From the NCBI RefSeq assembly GCF_001421745.1, contig NZ_LMKW01000009.1:1-64000 (forward strand): a stretch of DNA of 64,000 bases, written 5' to 3'. A program made the translations under genes and the position numbers. Origin of the DNA: Sphingomonas sp. Leaf230 (GTDB lineage: Bacteria; Pseudomonadota; Alphaproteobacteria; Sphingomonadales; Sphingomonadaceae). Numbering within the stretch: position 1 is the first letter of the stretch; every line of letters starts with the position of its first letter. The notes below the pieces were generated by a model, which was given only the letters and a program-made list of their open reading frames with translations, searched no databases and was not told the DNA's origin. Positions 8,007 to 17,110 of this stretch are shown in pieces.

Positions 8007-9136
8007 TCGGGCAAGATAGTGAGGATGAGGCCGAGGCCAAACCGATTGTCAGGCGTTACAATAGCATGAGCGAGCTGATGATAGAGCGGAACCCCGAGCC
8101 CTACAACGCCGAGCCGGTGCCCGGCGCCTTGATCGAGCGGTTCTTGACGCCACAGAACCTGTTCTATGTGCGCAGCCATGGGCCCGTGCCGGACCTGCCG
8201 GCCGATCACCGGATTGAGGTGGGCGGGATCAGTGTGGGCGAGTGCTCCATCTCGATTGCGGAGTTGAAGGCGCGCTTTCCGGTCCGGACTGTCACGGCTG
8301 TGCTTCAGTGCGCCGGCAACCGCCGGACCGATCTCCAACAGGTGGGCAAGACTTCAGGCGATCCGTGGGACATAGGCGCGATCGGCAATGCCGAGTGGAC
8401 GGGCGTGCGGCTCGCAGACCTGTTGGATGCAGTTGGAGCATCGGACGCGTCCAACCTGTTCGTCTGCTTCACCGGCGCTGACGAGGTGGATGTGGAAGGC
8501 GAGGTGGCACCGTTCGGCGTCTCGATCGCTATGACCAAGGCGCGGGCGCCCGACGTGCTGCTCGCCTGGGCGATGAACGGCGAACCGCTGGCATCCGAGC
8601 ACGGTGCGCCGTTGCGTCTGGTCGTGCCAGGCTATGCTGGCGTGCGTAGCGCCAAGTGGCTGACCCGGATCGAGGTCAAGGACACGCCCTCCGAGGCGCC
8701 GATCCAGGCGCACGATTACAAGCTTTTTCCGGCCGACGTGACCAGCGAGACGGCGGACTGGACGCAAGGGCTGACGATCAACGCCATGCCGCTCAACGCC
8801 GCGATCTGCTCGCCTGGTTCGGGCGAGAGTCTGCCCGCGGGCAAGGTCCGGATCGAGGGCTATGCCGTCGCCTATGAGCGCGACGTGTCGCGGGTAGAGG
8901 TGTCGCTGAACGGCGGTCGAGACTGGCGGCAGGCCGATTTCTCCGACGATCCGGACGGGCAGTGGAGCTGGCAGCGCTGGTCGCTCGATGCGGAACTGCC
9001 CAAGGGGCGCCAGCACCTTGTGGTGCGCGCGTTCGACGATGCGGGCCAGGGTCAGCCCGAACTACCCGATACGATGTGGAACTTCGCCGGATACCTCTGC
9101 ACGGCCTGGCACCACGTCCACGTGCTGGTCGAGTGA
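8003..9136 (+). CDS. Sulfite oxidase, molybdopterin-dependent
   Basis: This enzyme oxidises sulfite to sulfate with a molybdenum cofactor. The 377-residue protein has the oxidoreductase molybdopterin-binding domain, with the Mo-ligand cysteine in LQCAGNRR near residue 97 and the SAKWLTRIEV element. A C-terminal dimerisation domain follows (VSLNGGRDW, then WSLDAELP). No Tat signal is seen, unlike the second sulfite dehydrogenase at 11206-12450, so it is probably cytoplasmic. The ATG at 8003 overlaps the exporter stop; a later start at 8066 (MSELMIE) is also possible. Confidence 0.9.
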   Translation: MIGQDSEDEAEAKPIVRRYNSMSELMIERNPEPYNAEPVPGALIERFLTPQNLFYVRSHGPVPDLPADHRIEVGGISVGECSISIAELKARFPVRTVTAVLQCAGNRRTDLQQVGKTSGDPWDIGAIGNAEWTGVRLADLLDAVGASDASNLFVCFTGADEVDVEGEVAPFGVSIAMTKARAPDVLLAWAMNGEPLASEHGAPLRLVVPGYAGVRSAKWLTRIEVKDTPSEAPIQAHDYKLFPADVTSETADWTQGLTINAMPLNAAICSPGSGESLPAGKVRIEGYAVAYERDVSRVEVSLNGGRDWRQADFSDDPDGQWSWQRWSLDAELPKGRQHLVVRAFDDAGQGQPELPDTMWNFAGYLCTAWHHVHVLVE

Positions 9137-9645
9137 ATCCGCCGCCTTTGTCGGTCGATCTCGCCTTCTGGGTCGACGCGATCGGCAGGATGATCGTGGC
9201 GACGGCGGCCGGCATGACGCTCGGCTGGGAACGGTCACGCGAGAACCGACAGATCATGGGTCTGCGGACGCTGGGGCTGGTCGGGCTCGCGAGTTGCATC
9301 GCCGTCCAGGCGATCGTCCACAGCGGCTTGCCGAACGTGAACGCCGATGCAGCAGGTCGAGTGATGCAGGGCATCCTATCCGGCGTCGGCTTCATCGGCG
9401 CGGGCGCGGTCCTGCGCGTTGGCAGCGGGCAGGAGGTGCACGGGCTAGCAACGGCGGCGTGCATCTGGGTGTCAGCGACGCTCGGAGCGGCAGCGGGATT
9501 GGCGGTGTGGCCACTACTTGTGGGCGGTCTGCTGCTGGCGATGCTAGTGTTGTTCGTCGGCGCACCGCTCGAATGCCGTATCCGCGAACGCGCTCGGCAG
9601 ACCCCGGCCGAAGCGGACCGGCGGGACGCCGAGCAGAAACCCTGA
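9133..9645 (+). CDS. MgtC/SapB family membrane protein
   Basis: The 170-residue protein has four to five membrane helices and MgtC-family motifs: GMTLGWER, IMGLRTLGLVG, GVGFIGAGAVLR and TAACIWVSA. MgtC proteins are inner-membrane proteins linked to magnesium stress and ATP synthase control; SapB homologues are common and little studied. The GTG start overlaps the sulfite oxidase stop, so it is the third gene of the exporter operon. Confidence 0.87.
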   Translation: MNPPPLSVDLAFWVDAIGRMIVATAAGMTLGWERSRENRQIMGLRTLGLVGLASCIAVQAIVHSGLPNVNADAAGRVMQGILSGVGFIGAGAVLRVGSGQEVHGLATAACIWVSATLGAAAGLAVWPLLVGGLLLAMLVLFVGAPLECRIRERARQTPAEADRRDAEQKP

Positions 9646-9700
9646 ATAATCCTTGGCGCGAAACGGTGCACCAGTAGTTTTGCAGACGGAGGACTTCATG

Positions 9701-10717
9701 AGGTGTTTGATCCCACGGTTTGATGGTGCGATCCTTTCGTTGGAATGGAAGGAAGCGGTATGGGACAGGTACGTCACGGGAGCGCCACGACCACGCACGC
9801 CGTCAGAGCAGCAATACAGCGATCGCAAGCTTCGCTCTCGACGCTGAGCCGGGAGCTTGGGATCAACCCGAAGACGGTGGCGAAGTGGCGTAAGCGGGCG
9901 ACGGTCGAGGATTTAAAGACCGGGCCGAAGGCCCCTCATTCCACAACCCTTACCGAAGCCGAAGAGGCGGCGGTCGTTGCATTCCGGCGTCACACATTAC
10001 TGCCGCTCGACGATTGCCTCTACGCGTTGCAGCCGTCGATCCCGCATCTGACACGGTCGGCGCTGCACCGCTGCCTGCAGCGGCACGGCATATCCCGTCT
10101 GCCGGACATCGAGGGGGACAAGCCGAAGCGACAGCGCTTCCAGCGCTACCCGATCGGCTTCTTCCACGTGGATATTGCCGAGGTTCAGACTGCCGAAGGC
10201 AAGCTTTACCTGTTCGTCGGCATCGACCGAACCAGCAAGTTTGCGGTCACCCAGCTCGTCGACAAGGCTGACAGGCGGACGGCTTGGGAGTTCCTCGAAC
10301 TTCTGCTGAAAGCGGTGCCCTACCGCATTCACACGATCCTGACCGACAACGGCATCCAGTTCGCCGAGCAACCGCGCAACCGTAACACCGCCTGGTCGCG
10401 TCAGATGCGCTTCGACATGATCTGTGAAGCGAACGATATCGAGCACCGGCTCACCAAGCCGAACCACCCTTGGACCAACGGTCAGGTCGAGCGGATGAAC
10501 CGCACCATCAAGGAGGCGACCGTCAAGCGCTTCCATTACGAGAGCCATGACCAGCTACGGACGCACCTCGCCGACTTCATGGCTGCCTATAACTTTGCCC
10601 GCCGGCTCAAGACGCTCAGCGGACTCACACCCTACGAATACATCGCCAAGATCTGGACGTCAGAGCCGGACAGGTTCATTGTCGATCCGATCCACCAGAT
10701 GCCGGGACTAAACACCT
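9701..10717 (+). mobile_element. IS481-family insertion sequence, complete copy 2
   Basis: The element carries a single transposase gene and imperfect terminal repeats: TGTTTGATCCC at the left (from 9704) and, on the other strand, TGTTTAGTCCC at the right (to 10714). The outermost AGG/CCT is also matched. The right flank has CTAG, like the inner flank of copy 1, but the left flank reads ATGAG, so no clean target duplication is present. It separates the two sulfite modules. Confidence 0.88.
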
Positions 10718-10719
10718 AG
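9760..10719 (+). CDS. IS481-family transposase
   Basis: The 319-residue DDE transposase has an N-terminal helix-turn-helix (SRELGINPKTVAKWRKRA) and an rve integrase core. The first Asp lies in FHVDIAEV, the second in LTDNGIQF and the Glu in NGQVERMNRTIKE. ATG 9760 follows a good ribosome site (GGAAGGAAG); an upstream ATG at 9745 is less likely. The stop TAG is completed by the flanking CTAG rather than by the element itself. Confidence 0.92.
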   Translation: MGQVRHGSATTTHAVRAAIQRSQASLSTLSRELGINPKTVAKWRKRATVEDLKTGPKAPHSTTLTEAEEAAVVAFRRHTLLPLDDCLYALQPSIPHLTRSALHRCLQRHGISRLPDIEGDKPKRQRFQRYPIGFFHVDIAEVQTAEGKLYLFVGIDRTSKFAVTQLVDKADRRTAWEFLELLLKAVPYRIHTILTDNGIQFAEQPRNRNTAWSRQMRFDMICEANDIEHRLTKPNHPWTNGQVERMNRTIKEATVKRFHYESHDQLRTHLADFMAAYNFARRLKTLSGLTPYEYIAKIWTSEPDRFIVDPIHQMPGLNT

Positions 10720-11192
10720 CCTGATCCCCCCGATACGTCGGGCGCAGCCTTCGGATCGGGGTCTTGCGCCTTGCCCTTCGCGGCGCCCGGCTGCTTTGCG
10801 CTCATGGCGGTCAGATAAGCGACGATCGCCGGCACGTCGGCTGCGGCGACGGGGGCTTTGTAGACCTCGCGCATCTTGGTGACCTCCGCGGTCCACTGGT
10901 CGGCGGAGAGTGGCGGCTGGTTCAGCGCCATGCTCGCCGAATGACACGAGGTGCAGTTCGCATTGATGACGTCGGCATGCGGGCCGGCGGGATATTGCCC
11001 TTCGTCGGTTGGGAGATCGACCGAAGTGGACGCCAGCGAGAAGCCGCGCGCCGAGACGCTTGGCGGCGGTGGTGCGGTCGGGGCGGCAGGCGGCGGGGCG
11101 ACGCGGCTGTTCGGGGCACCAATCGCGAGCAGAAGAACGACGGTCGCGCCGACGAACCCGAACGACAGCGTGCCGATGGAAGGCGTTTTCAT
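10716..11192 (-). CDS. c-type cytochrome, sulfite dehydrogenase electron acceptor (SorB-like)
   Basis: The 158-residue protein has an N-terminal membrane/signal segment (residues 7-25), a Pro/Ala-rich linker and one haem c site, CTSCH, near residue 83. A Met haem ligand probably lies around TKMREVY. It follows the periplasmic sulfite dehydrogenase gene by 13 bp, as SorB follows SorA, and would pass electrons to the respiratory chain. The stop TAG falls in the CTAG beside the IS element, so the low-complexity C-terminus may be native or may have been cut short by the insertion. Confidence 0.83.
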   Translation of the reverse strand: MKTPSIGTLSFGFVGATVVLLLAIGAPNSRVAPPPAAPTAPPPPSVSARGFSLASTSVDLPTDEGQYPAGPHADVINANCTSCHSASMALNQPPLSADQWTAEVTKMREVYKAPVAAADVPAIVAYLTAMSAKQPGAAKGKAQDPDPKAAPDVSGGSG

Positions 11193-11205
11193 GGGGGAGC
11201 GCTCC

Positions 11206-12450
11206 TCAGCCGACGACGATGTTGGTGGTTTCGATGTTGCCGCGCATGAACCCGCCCGGGTTCCAGATCGGCGTCATCGGCTGCGCGATGCCGGCGGTGT
11301 TCCAGCAGCGCGACATCAGCCTGGTCGGGCCCGCATGCGTGAGCGGCACCTGCGCATCCCAGCGGCGGAAACTGTATTTGCCGTGATCGGGGCCGAGCAC
11401 TGTCTTGTACCAGGTCTTGCCGTTGTCGGTCGACACATCGACCTTGGCGACGCCGCAATCGCCCCCCATCGCAATGCCGCCCAGCGGGATTGACCGGTCG
11501 AACGCGATTGCCTGCCCTTCGTCGAGGCTCGTGACCCAGCTGCGCGGGATCATCTTGTTGATCGGGACGGTCGGGAAATCCTTCTGGCCAGGCCGCACGT
11601 TCGCGCCTGGAGTGTCAGGGATCTTGTACGCCTTGGCCATCCAGTAACCGTCGTCGGGTGCGGCGAGCACCTCGATGTCGTTCAGCATCTTGACCCAATA
11701 GGTCGAATACCAGCCGGGTACGATCAGCCGGACCGGGAAGCCGTTGAGGAGCGGCATCTGTTCGCCGTTCATCCCGAAGGCGAGCATCACTTCGCCGTCG
11801 CGTGCGTGGTCGATCGACAGCGACTTGGCGAAATCCGGTCCACCCGCGACCACCGGTTGGTCGAGCGCACCGAACCGCACCGCAACCGCGCCCGGCTTCA
11901 CGCCGGCGATGTCGAGCACGTCGCGCAGGCGCACGCCGAGCCATTTGGCGTTGCCCATCGCCCCGTGACGCCACTGCGCACCGGCAACAGGGGGCTGGAA
12001 CAGCGCACGCGAATTGCCCGAGCATTGGTTGATCGCCGCCAGCTCGACGCGTGGCAACTTCAGCAGTTGCGCGAGCGAGATCGACAGCGGCCGCGTGACC
12101 GCGCCGTGCACCTTGATCCGGAACGCCTCGACATCGATCGCGGTCGGAATGTCAGCCCAGTGCCAGCGGACGAAGAACTGGTCGTTTGGCGTGAAGACGT
12201 CGCCATTGAACACGCTCATCGGCGTTTCCAGCAAAGGCGGGTGGATACGCTGGAGGATCATGTTGCCCTTGCCGGGGAACGCACTGGTCATCGGCCGTTC
12301 CGACGGACCGCCCGGCAGGTGCAGATCGACCATGCTCTGCGCCAGCGCGGGTGCGGCGATCAGCGCGCCGCTGCCGATCGCGGCCTCTGCGAGAAAGCGA
12401 CGGCGGTTCGTCGCCTGCGCCAGTTTCATATCCAGGCTGTCCACCAACAT
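11206..12450 (-). CDS. Tat-exported sulfite dehydrogenase, molybdopterin subunit (SorA-like)
   Basis: Periplasmic sulfite:cytochrome c oxidoreductase. The 414-residue precursor begins with a twin-arginine signal (NRRRFLAEAAIGSG, ending in ALAQ). The molybdopterin domain follows, with the Mo-ligand Cys in INQCSGNSR near residue 142 and the YWVKMLNDIEV element. A C-terminal immunoglobulin-like domain has VDVSTDNGKTWY. A start seven codons later (MKLAQAT) is a good alternative. It stands between the TDT exporter gene and the cytochrome c gene, all on one strand. Confidence 0.9.
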   Translation of the reverse strand: MLVDSLDMKLAQATNRRRFLAEAAIGSGALIAAPALAQSMVDLHLPGGPSERPMTSAFPGKGNMILQRIHPPLLETPMSVFNGDVFTPNDQFFVRWHWADIPTAIDVEAFRIKVHGAVTRPLSISLAQLLKLPRVELAAINQCSGNSRALFQPPVAGAQWRHGAMGNAKWLGVRLRDVLDIAGVKPGAVAVRFGALDQPVVAGGPDFAKSLSIDHARDGEVMLAFGMNGEQMPLLNGFPVRLIVPGWYSTYWVKMLNDIEVLAAPDDGYWMAKAYKIPDTPGANVRPGQKDFPTVPINKMIPRSWVTSLDEGQAIAFDRSIPLGGIAMGGDCGVAKVDVSTDNGKTWYKTVLGPDHGKYSFRRWDAQVPLTHAGPTRLMSRCWNTAGIAQPMTPIWNPGGFMRGNIETTNIVVG

Positions 12451-12557
12451 TCTCCCGTTTCTGTCATGTTCTGTATGCGCGACCCGTCCGCCGGTCTGCC
12501 CGGTACGGGTCGATCAGATTCGCCGGTTCGATCCGGCAGGACGATCGGTTTGGCCCA

Positions 12558-13709
12558 TCAATTGGCTTGGGCAATGCAGGGCGACACGAACAGGTTGCCG
12601 CGCCAGCCGCCCGCGACCGTCTTAGCGCCGACCAGCAGCCACATTGCTGCGAGCGCCACTGTGAGGACAGTGCCGACGATCCCGAAAAAGCCGAGCTGAA
12701 GCGTCGTGCCGAGCTTGAAGGTGGCGACCGTGGAGACGCCAAGCGGGAAGGTATAGCCCCACCAGCCGAGGTTGAACGGAATGCCCGCGCGCCAGTAGCG
12801 GATCGTGATCAGCGTCGCGAGCGCCAGCCACCACAGACCGAAACCCCAGAGCAGCAGCCCGGCAATCGTGCCAATCCCCTGCGCTACCGCGCCGATCTGC
12901 CCCAGGCCGTTGGCGGCGAGGATCGCGGGCGCGTTGCTGCCGAGCACCGGCATCCCAAGCGCGCCGGTGCCAATCGGACCGAGCGCGAGCCAGCTCGAGG
13001 CGGCCATGCTCTCGTGCGGCAGCTTGTGCAGTGCCATCCGCAGGATCAGGATCGCGAGGATGCCGAACGCGACCGGCACTGAATAAGCCCAGAGCACATA
13101 CGACGTTGCGAGCACGACGAACTGGTGATGCGCGTCCGCCAGATGCGGGGCGAGCAGGCCGCCGCTCGCACCTGCGACCTCCGCCGCGACCACCGGCAGC
13201 AGCCACACCGCGGTCATGCCGTCGAGCGAATGTTCGTGCCGAGTAAACATGAGGTAGGGGATCGCTACACCGCAGGCGAGCGACATCGCGACGTCGATCC
13301 ACCACAATGTCTCGGCGATCGGGATCACGCCCGCGCCGAACTGCGGCAGGCCGAATGCAAGACATCCGTTGATGATCGTCGCCAGCCCCATCGGGATCGT
13401 GCCGATGAACATCGACACGGTGTTGTGCCCGAAGATCCGCCGCGCCTCGTGTCCGAACATCGTCCAGCGCGCGGTGTAGAGCCCGGCGAACAGCGTGAAG
13501 AGCGCGATGTTGAAGTACCACAGCGCCTCGCCGACCGGGTGCAGCGATGCGCCGACGCCCGGCACCTGCGGCAAGGCGAGCGCGAGAATGCCGGTGCCCA
13601 TCGTAGCGGCGAACCAGTTGGGGGTGAACTGCCGGATCATCTCGCGCGGGGAGTCGAGCCGGCTGAGGGGCTTCAGGCCATCGAGAACGGGTTTCAGATC
13701 GGCGGTCAC
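12558..13709 (-). CDS. TDT/TehA-type transporter, probable sulfite exporter
   Basis: The 383-residue protein has ten predicted membrane helices and the family N-terminus FTPNWFAATMGTGILA. The TDT family includes TehA, malate permeases, SLAC1 anion channels and the yeast sulfite pump Ssu1. Its start overlaps the LysR stop (ATGA), and a sulfite dehydrogenase gene follows, so sulfite is the likely cargo. This mirrors the YeiH/sulfite oxidase pair at 6915-9136 with an unrelated exporter family. Confidence 0.85.
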   Translation of the reverse strand: MTADLKPVLDGLKPLSRLDSPREMIRQFTPNWFAATMGTGILALALPQVPGVGASLHPVGEALWYFNIALFTLFAGLYTARWTMFGHEARRIFGHNTVSMFIGTIPMGLATIINGCLAFGLPQFGAGVIPIAETLWWIDVAMSLACGVAIPYLMFTRHEHSLDGMTAVWLLPVVAAEVAGASGGLLAPHLADAHHQFVVLATSYVLWAYSVPVAFGILAILILRMALHKLPHESMAASSWLALGPIGTGALGMPVLGSNAPAILAANGLGQIGAVAQGIGTIAGLLLWGFGLWWLALATLITIRYWRAGIPFNLGWWGYTFPLGVSTVATFKLGTTLQLGFFGIVGTVLTVALAAMWLLVGAKTVAGGWRGNLFVSPCIAQAN

Positions 13710-14578
13710 TTGCCAGTCTCCTTGATGAGATCGGTCAGCGCATCGGCCGCCCGCGTTCGATACCGCTCTTTATGGCGCAGCGCGTAGAACGAACGCCGCG
13801 GCAGACCGAGCGGTAGATCGTGCAACGTGCCGGCCGCGATTGCAGGTGCGACGACATGCTGCGACAGCACCGCGACGCCCGCCCCGGCCTCGACCGCGCT
13901 ACGTACCGCCTCGTTCGATGGTAGCATCAGCGCCACGGTGAGGTCCGACGGATCGACGCCGCGCTGGCGCAGCACCTCCTCGAACGACGAGCGCGTGCCC
14001 GATCCCTGCTCGCGGACGATCCAGCGTGCGGCGCGGATCCAGTCCTCGTCGATCGTGTCGGCTGCGCGGTCGCTTACCAGCACCATGCGGTCGTTCGCGA
14101 CCGTCCAATGCGCGAGCGCGGGCTCGTCGATCACACCCTCGACGAAGCCGAGCTCGACCGCACCGTCGAGCACGCGCGCCGCGGCCCCCTCGGTGTTGTC
14201 GATCGCCAGTTCGATTGAGATCGCGGGGTAGCGCGCATGGAACGCGGCCAGCTGGCGGGGCAGCCAATAGCCCGCGATCGTCTGGCTTGCGACTAGCCGC
14301 AGGGTGCCGCGCTCCAGTCCTGCATATTCGGCCAGTGCAAGTTCCGCGCTGGCGGCACGGCCAAGCACTGCGCGTGCGTCGACCAGAAACATGCGGCCCG
14401 CTTCGGACAGTTCGATCCCACGGCCGACCCGGTGGAACAGCGGCACGCCGTGCCGGGCTTCCAGCGCGGCGATGGCAGCGCTTGCGGCTGACTGCGTCAC
14501 ATTGAGCGCTTCGGCCGCGCGCGTCATGTGCTCGCGCTCAGCGACACCGACGAAAATCCTGAGTTGTTCCAGGGTCAT
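13706..14578 (-). CDS. LysR-family transcriptional regulator of the sulfite module
   Basis: The 290-residue protein has an intact winged helix (TLEQLRIFVGVAEREHMTRA, then ALNVTQSAAS) and a periplasmic-binding-protein-like effector domain. It is a close paralogue of the frameshifted LysR at 5927-6804, including the shared RGTLRLVASQTIA and LRHKERYRT. It resembles CbbR/CysB-like regulators that sense small anions or metabolites. It is transcribed with the TDT exporter, so it probably controls the sulfite genes downstream of it. Confidence 0.9.
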   Translation of the reverse strand: MTLEQLRIFVGVAEREHMTRAAEALNVTQSAASAAIAALEARHGVPLFHRVGRGIELSEAGRMFLVDARAVLGRAASAELALAEYAGLERGTLRLVASQTIAGYWLPRQLAAFHARYPAISIELAIDNTEGAAARVLDGAVELGFVEGVIDEPALAHWTVANDRMVLVSDRAADTIDEDWIRAARWIVREQGSGTRSSFEEVLRQRGVDPSDLTVALMLPSNEAVRSAVEAGAGVAVLSQHVVAPAIAAGTLHDLPLGLPRRSFYALRHKERYRTRAADALTDLIKETGK

Positions 14579-14636
14579 GCCCGATCTCCTTGCCCCAATG
14601 ATAGGGAAAGGAGATCAATCGCACCAACCAAAGATT

Positions 14637-14652
14637 ACGGTCATTCCAATCA
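14637..14652 (-). promoter_or_regulatory. 16-bp motif shared with 17012-17027, upstream of LysR gene
   Basis: On the minus strand this reads TGATTGGAATGACCGT, about 60 bp upstream of the LysR start. The same 16 bases occur in the other orientation at 17012-17027, upstream of the next plus-strand gene group. A related GGAATGAC lies between the other LysR gene and yeiH. A common regulator site is inferred. Confidence 0.4.
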
Positions 14653-14666
14653 GATATACCGATCGG

Positions 14667-15650
14667 TCATTTCAGAATGTCGATAACCGCCTCACGTTCA
14701 TCGACCAGTTCGGCAATCGTGCGATCGAGCATCGATCGCTGGAATGGATCGAGGATCAGTCCTTCGATACGCGCATACCCACCGCTTTTGCAGTGCACCG
14801 GCACGCCGCACACCAGCCCTTGCGGGATACCGTAGGAGCCATCTGACACCACGCCCATCGACACCCAATTGTCGCCTGCGCCGTGCACCCAATCGCGCAG
14901 ATGGTCGATCGCCGCATTTGCTGCCGACGCGGCCGAGGACGCACCCCGTGCTTCGATGATCGCGGTTCCGCGCTGCGCAACGGTGGGGATCAGGGTCTCG
15001 CGGTACCAGGCCTCGTTTCCGATACGGTCGGCAAGCTTTTGGCCATCGAGTTCGGCATTCCCCCAGTCGGCAAACATCGTCGGCGAATGGTTTCCCCAGA
15101 CGACGAGCTTTGTAATCGCATCGACACCGACACCCGCCTTGGCCGCAAGCTGTCCCTGCGCGCGGTTGTGATCGAGGCGGATCATCGACGTGATGTTTTC
15201 GGCAGGGAAACCCGGTGCGCTTTGCGCAATGATCCAGGCATTTGTGTTGGCGGGATTACCGACGACCAGGATCTTGGCGTCGCGTTTGGCCACTGCGTCC
15301 AGCGCTGCGCCCTGCGTCTTGAAGATCGCTGCGTTGGCAGCGAGCAAATCACGGCGCTCCATGCCCTTCGAGCGGGGACGAGACCCGACCAGCATGGCCG
15401 CATCGATGTCCTTGAAAGCCACCATCGGATCATCAGTAATGATCACATCTGCCAGCAGCGGGAACGCGCAATCCTCCAGTTCCATGACCACGCCGCGTAC
15501 TGCGTCCAGCGCCTGCGGCACGTCGAGCAGTTGAAGGATAACGGGCTGGTCCGGTCCGAACACGTCACCCTGCGCGACCCGGAAGAGCAGCGAATAGCAA
15601 ATTTGTCCTGCGGCACCGCTGATCGCGATCCTGACGGGGGGCTTGGTCAT
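14667..15650 (-). CDS. mdh: Malate dehydrogenase (NAD-dependent, type 2)
   Basis: The enzyme interconverts malate and oxaloacetate in the TCA cycle. The 327-residue product has the N-terminal Rossmann motif [21 protein letters not shown], and [21 protein letters not shown] loop residues appear as [13 protein letters not shown]. The substrate Arg and the catalytic His are in IRLDHNRA and VWGNHSP. ATG 15650 gives the expected N-terminus; the longer open frame upstream is not homologous. This type is the cytosolic/bacterial group 2 form of about 327 residues. It may be an extra copy on accessory DNA. Confidence 0.92.
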   Translation of the reverse strand: MTKPPVRIAISGAAGQICYSLLFRVAQGDVFGPDQPVILQLLDVPQALDAVRGVVMELEDCAFPLLADVIITDDPMVAFKDIDAAMLVGSRPRSKGMERRDLLAANAAIFKTQGAALDAVAKRDAKILVVGNPANTNAWIIAQSAPGFPAENITSMIRLDHNRAQGQLAAKAGVGVDAITKLVVWGNHSPTMFADWGNAELDGQKLADRIGNEAWYRETLIPTVAQRGTAIIEARGASSAASAANAAIDHLRDWVHGAGDNWVSMGVVSDGSYGIPQGLVCGVPVHCKSGGYARIEGLILDPFQRSMLDRTIAELVDEREAVIDILK

Positions 15651-15696
15651 TTTGGAAAGGGCTTTCGTTGGGAGATTACAGACGGTGTGAGACCGA

Positions 15697-16866
15697 TCAA
15701 CGCGCCGCCAGGGCAAGCGCCGCATCGCGCCCGGATGGCACCAGATTGGCGAGACCTTTTCCTGATCTTACGGCACCAGGAACGTAGATCAGGCTCTGCG
15801 CATCCGTACTGATCGGGATCGTCGACACGGTGGTGTACGTCAGCGTGTCGATCCCAGCGACCTTGTTGGTTCCGGCCAGGCTGGCATAGATCCTCGTACC
15901 ATCGCCCGACGGCCAAACCGCACTCGGAGCCGCTTGTAGCGGGACGGTTGCCACAGCCTCCAGGCTGTCGGTTCTATAGACCTTGATTGCAGGTTGATCG
16001 CCGCCAACGCTGACATAGGCAAAGGAATCGTCTGCGCGCTGGGCGAAGTTGACCGCGCCCGTTGCTGGACCAGTGTTTATCACTTCGCGTACCGCAAACG
16101 GCGGTTTGGCAGCAAAGACCGTGGTCGTGCCGCTCTCGCGGCGTGTTGCCCAGATCTGTTTGCCATCTGGCGAGACCGCGATTGCTCCCGCACCTGCACC
16201 GTTGCTGGCAACGTGTCCGACGACGCGCCGATGCTCGACGTCGACAACCAGGATGGACGGCCTTTCAGTAAGCGATACAAAGGCATAGCGTCCGTTTGGC
16301 GACAGGATGGTTGCGCCCGCTCCGCCACTTGCTGGTACGCGGGTGATCTCCCGCGCTGTCTTAGGATCCACGACCGCGATGGCATGTTCATCGCCGAGCG
16401 AAACCCAGAGTTCGTGCCCATTGGGCGTAAACGCGACGGCGGTAGGCGACGTCTGGAACACGGTCCGGCCTCGTTCCGTGTTCGTGGCCAGATCTACGAG
16501 CGTCACACTGTGCTGCGCTAATGCCGATACCGCCAGGGTCCGCCCGTCACGCGTTGCAGCCAGGTGCTGGACTTTGGGGCTGGAAAAGCTGGGCTCAGCT
16601 ATCGCGCTTTTGGCGAGGTCGATCCGTCCCAGTTCGTTGCCCGCTGCAGGATCGATGACAACGATCTTCGTCGATGTAGGGTCAGACACATAGATCCGGT
16701 CATGATGGCTGAGGTCGATATCAGCCTTCGACCACGGTGCCTGAACCGCCTTGATATCGTAGGGAAAGTCGTCCGCCGCAGGTGCAGCCCAATAGGCCTG
16801 AGCGATCGCCGGGACTGGCGCTACGGAGGCCAACATCGCGGCAACCAGAACGATCGCAGCTTTCAT
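15697..16866 (-). CDS. Secreted YVTN-type beta-propeller protein
   Basis: The 389-residue protein has a Sec signal peptide (residues 1-24, ending AIAQA). A chain of about seven repeats follows, each with VxxxDxxxxxxxxRxxV-like strands such as [15 protein letters not shown] and [13 protein letters not shown]. Such YncE-like propellers are periplasmic, and their ligands are mostly unknown. It lies upstream of mdh on the same strand. A second propeller of the same type is at 17991-19409, suggesting a shared process. Confidence 0.82.
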   Translation of the reverse strand: MKAAIVLVAAMLASVAPVPAIAQAYWAAPAADDFPYDIKAVQAPWSKADIDLSHHDRIYVSDPTSTKIVVIDPAAGNELGRIDLAKSAIAEPSFSSPKVQHLAATRDGRTLAVSALAQHSVTLVDLATNTERGRTVFQTSPTAVAFTPNGHELWVSLGDEHAIAVVDPKTAREITRVPASGGAGATILSPNGRYAFVSLTERPSILVVDVEHRRVVGHVASNGAGAGAIAVSPDGKQIWATRRESGTTTVFAAKPPFAVREVINTGPATGAVNFAQRADDSFAYVSVGGDQPAIKVYRTDSLEAVATVPLQAAPSAVWPSGDGTRIYASLAGTNKVAGIDTLTYTTVSTIPISTDAQSLIYVPGAVRSGKGLANLVPSGRDAALALAAR

Positions 16867-17011
16867 CGTTTGATCCTTATCACGGACCCGGCGGGTGATC
16901 GTGCCGGTCCGATGCCGCTAGATCGACCGATATGTCCCTCGCGTCCAACGCATGGTCGCGATGATTTCAATACGAAAACGCGATTATAGATCGCCGACCG
17001 TTCCTGTTAAA

Positions 17012-17027
17012 TGATTGGAATGACCGT
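17012..17027 (+). promoter_or_regulatory. 16-bp motif shared with 14637-14652
   Basis: TGATTGGAATGACCGT lies about 85 bp upstream of the membrane protein gene at 17111, matching exactly the motif upstream of the LysR/TDT operon. Its place in both promoter regions suggests co-regulation of the sulfite module and the DUF305/propeller genes. Confidence 0.4.
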
Positions 17028-17110
17028 GGTTATGCGTTGGACCGACCGCCCCGCCGCAATCATCTATCCTGTCACGCTCGGCATTCATCGAGACGCGCGG
17101 AGACTTCCTC

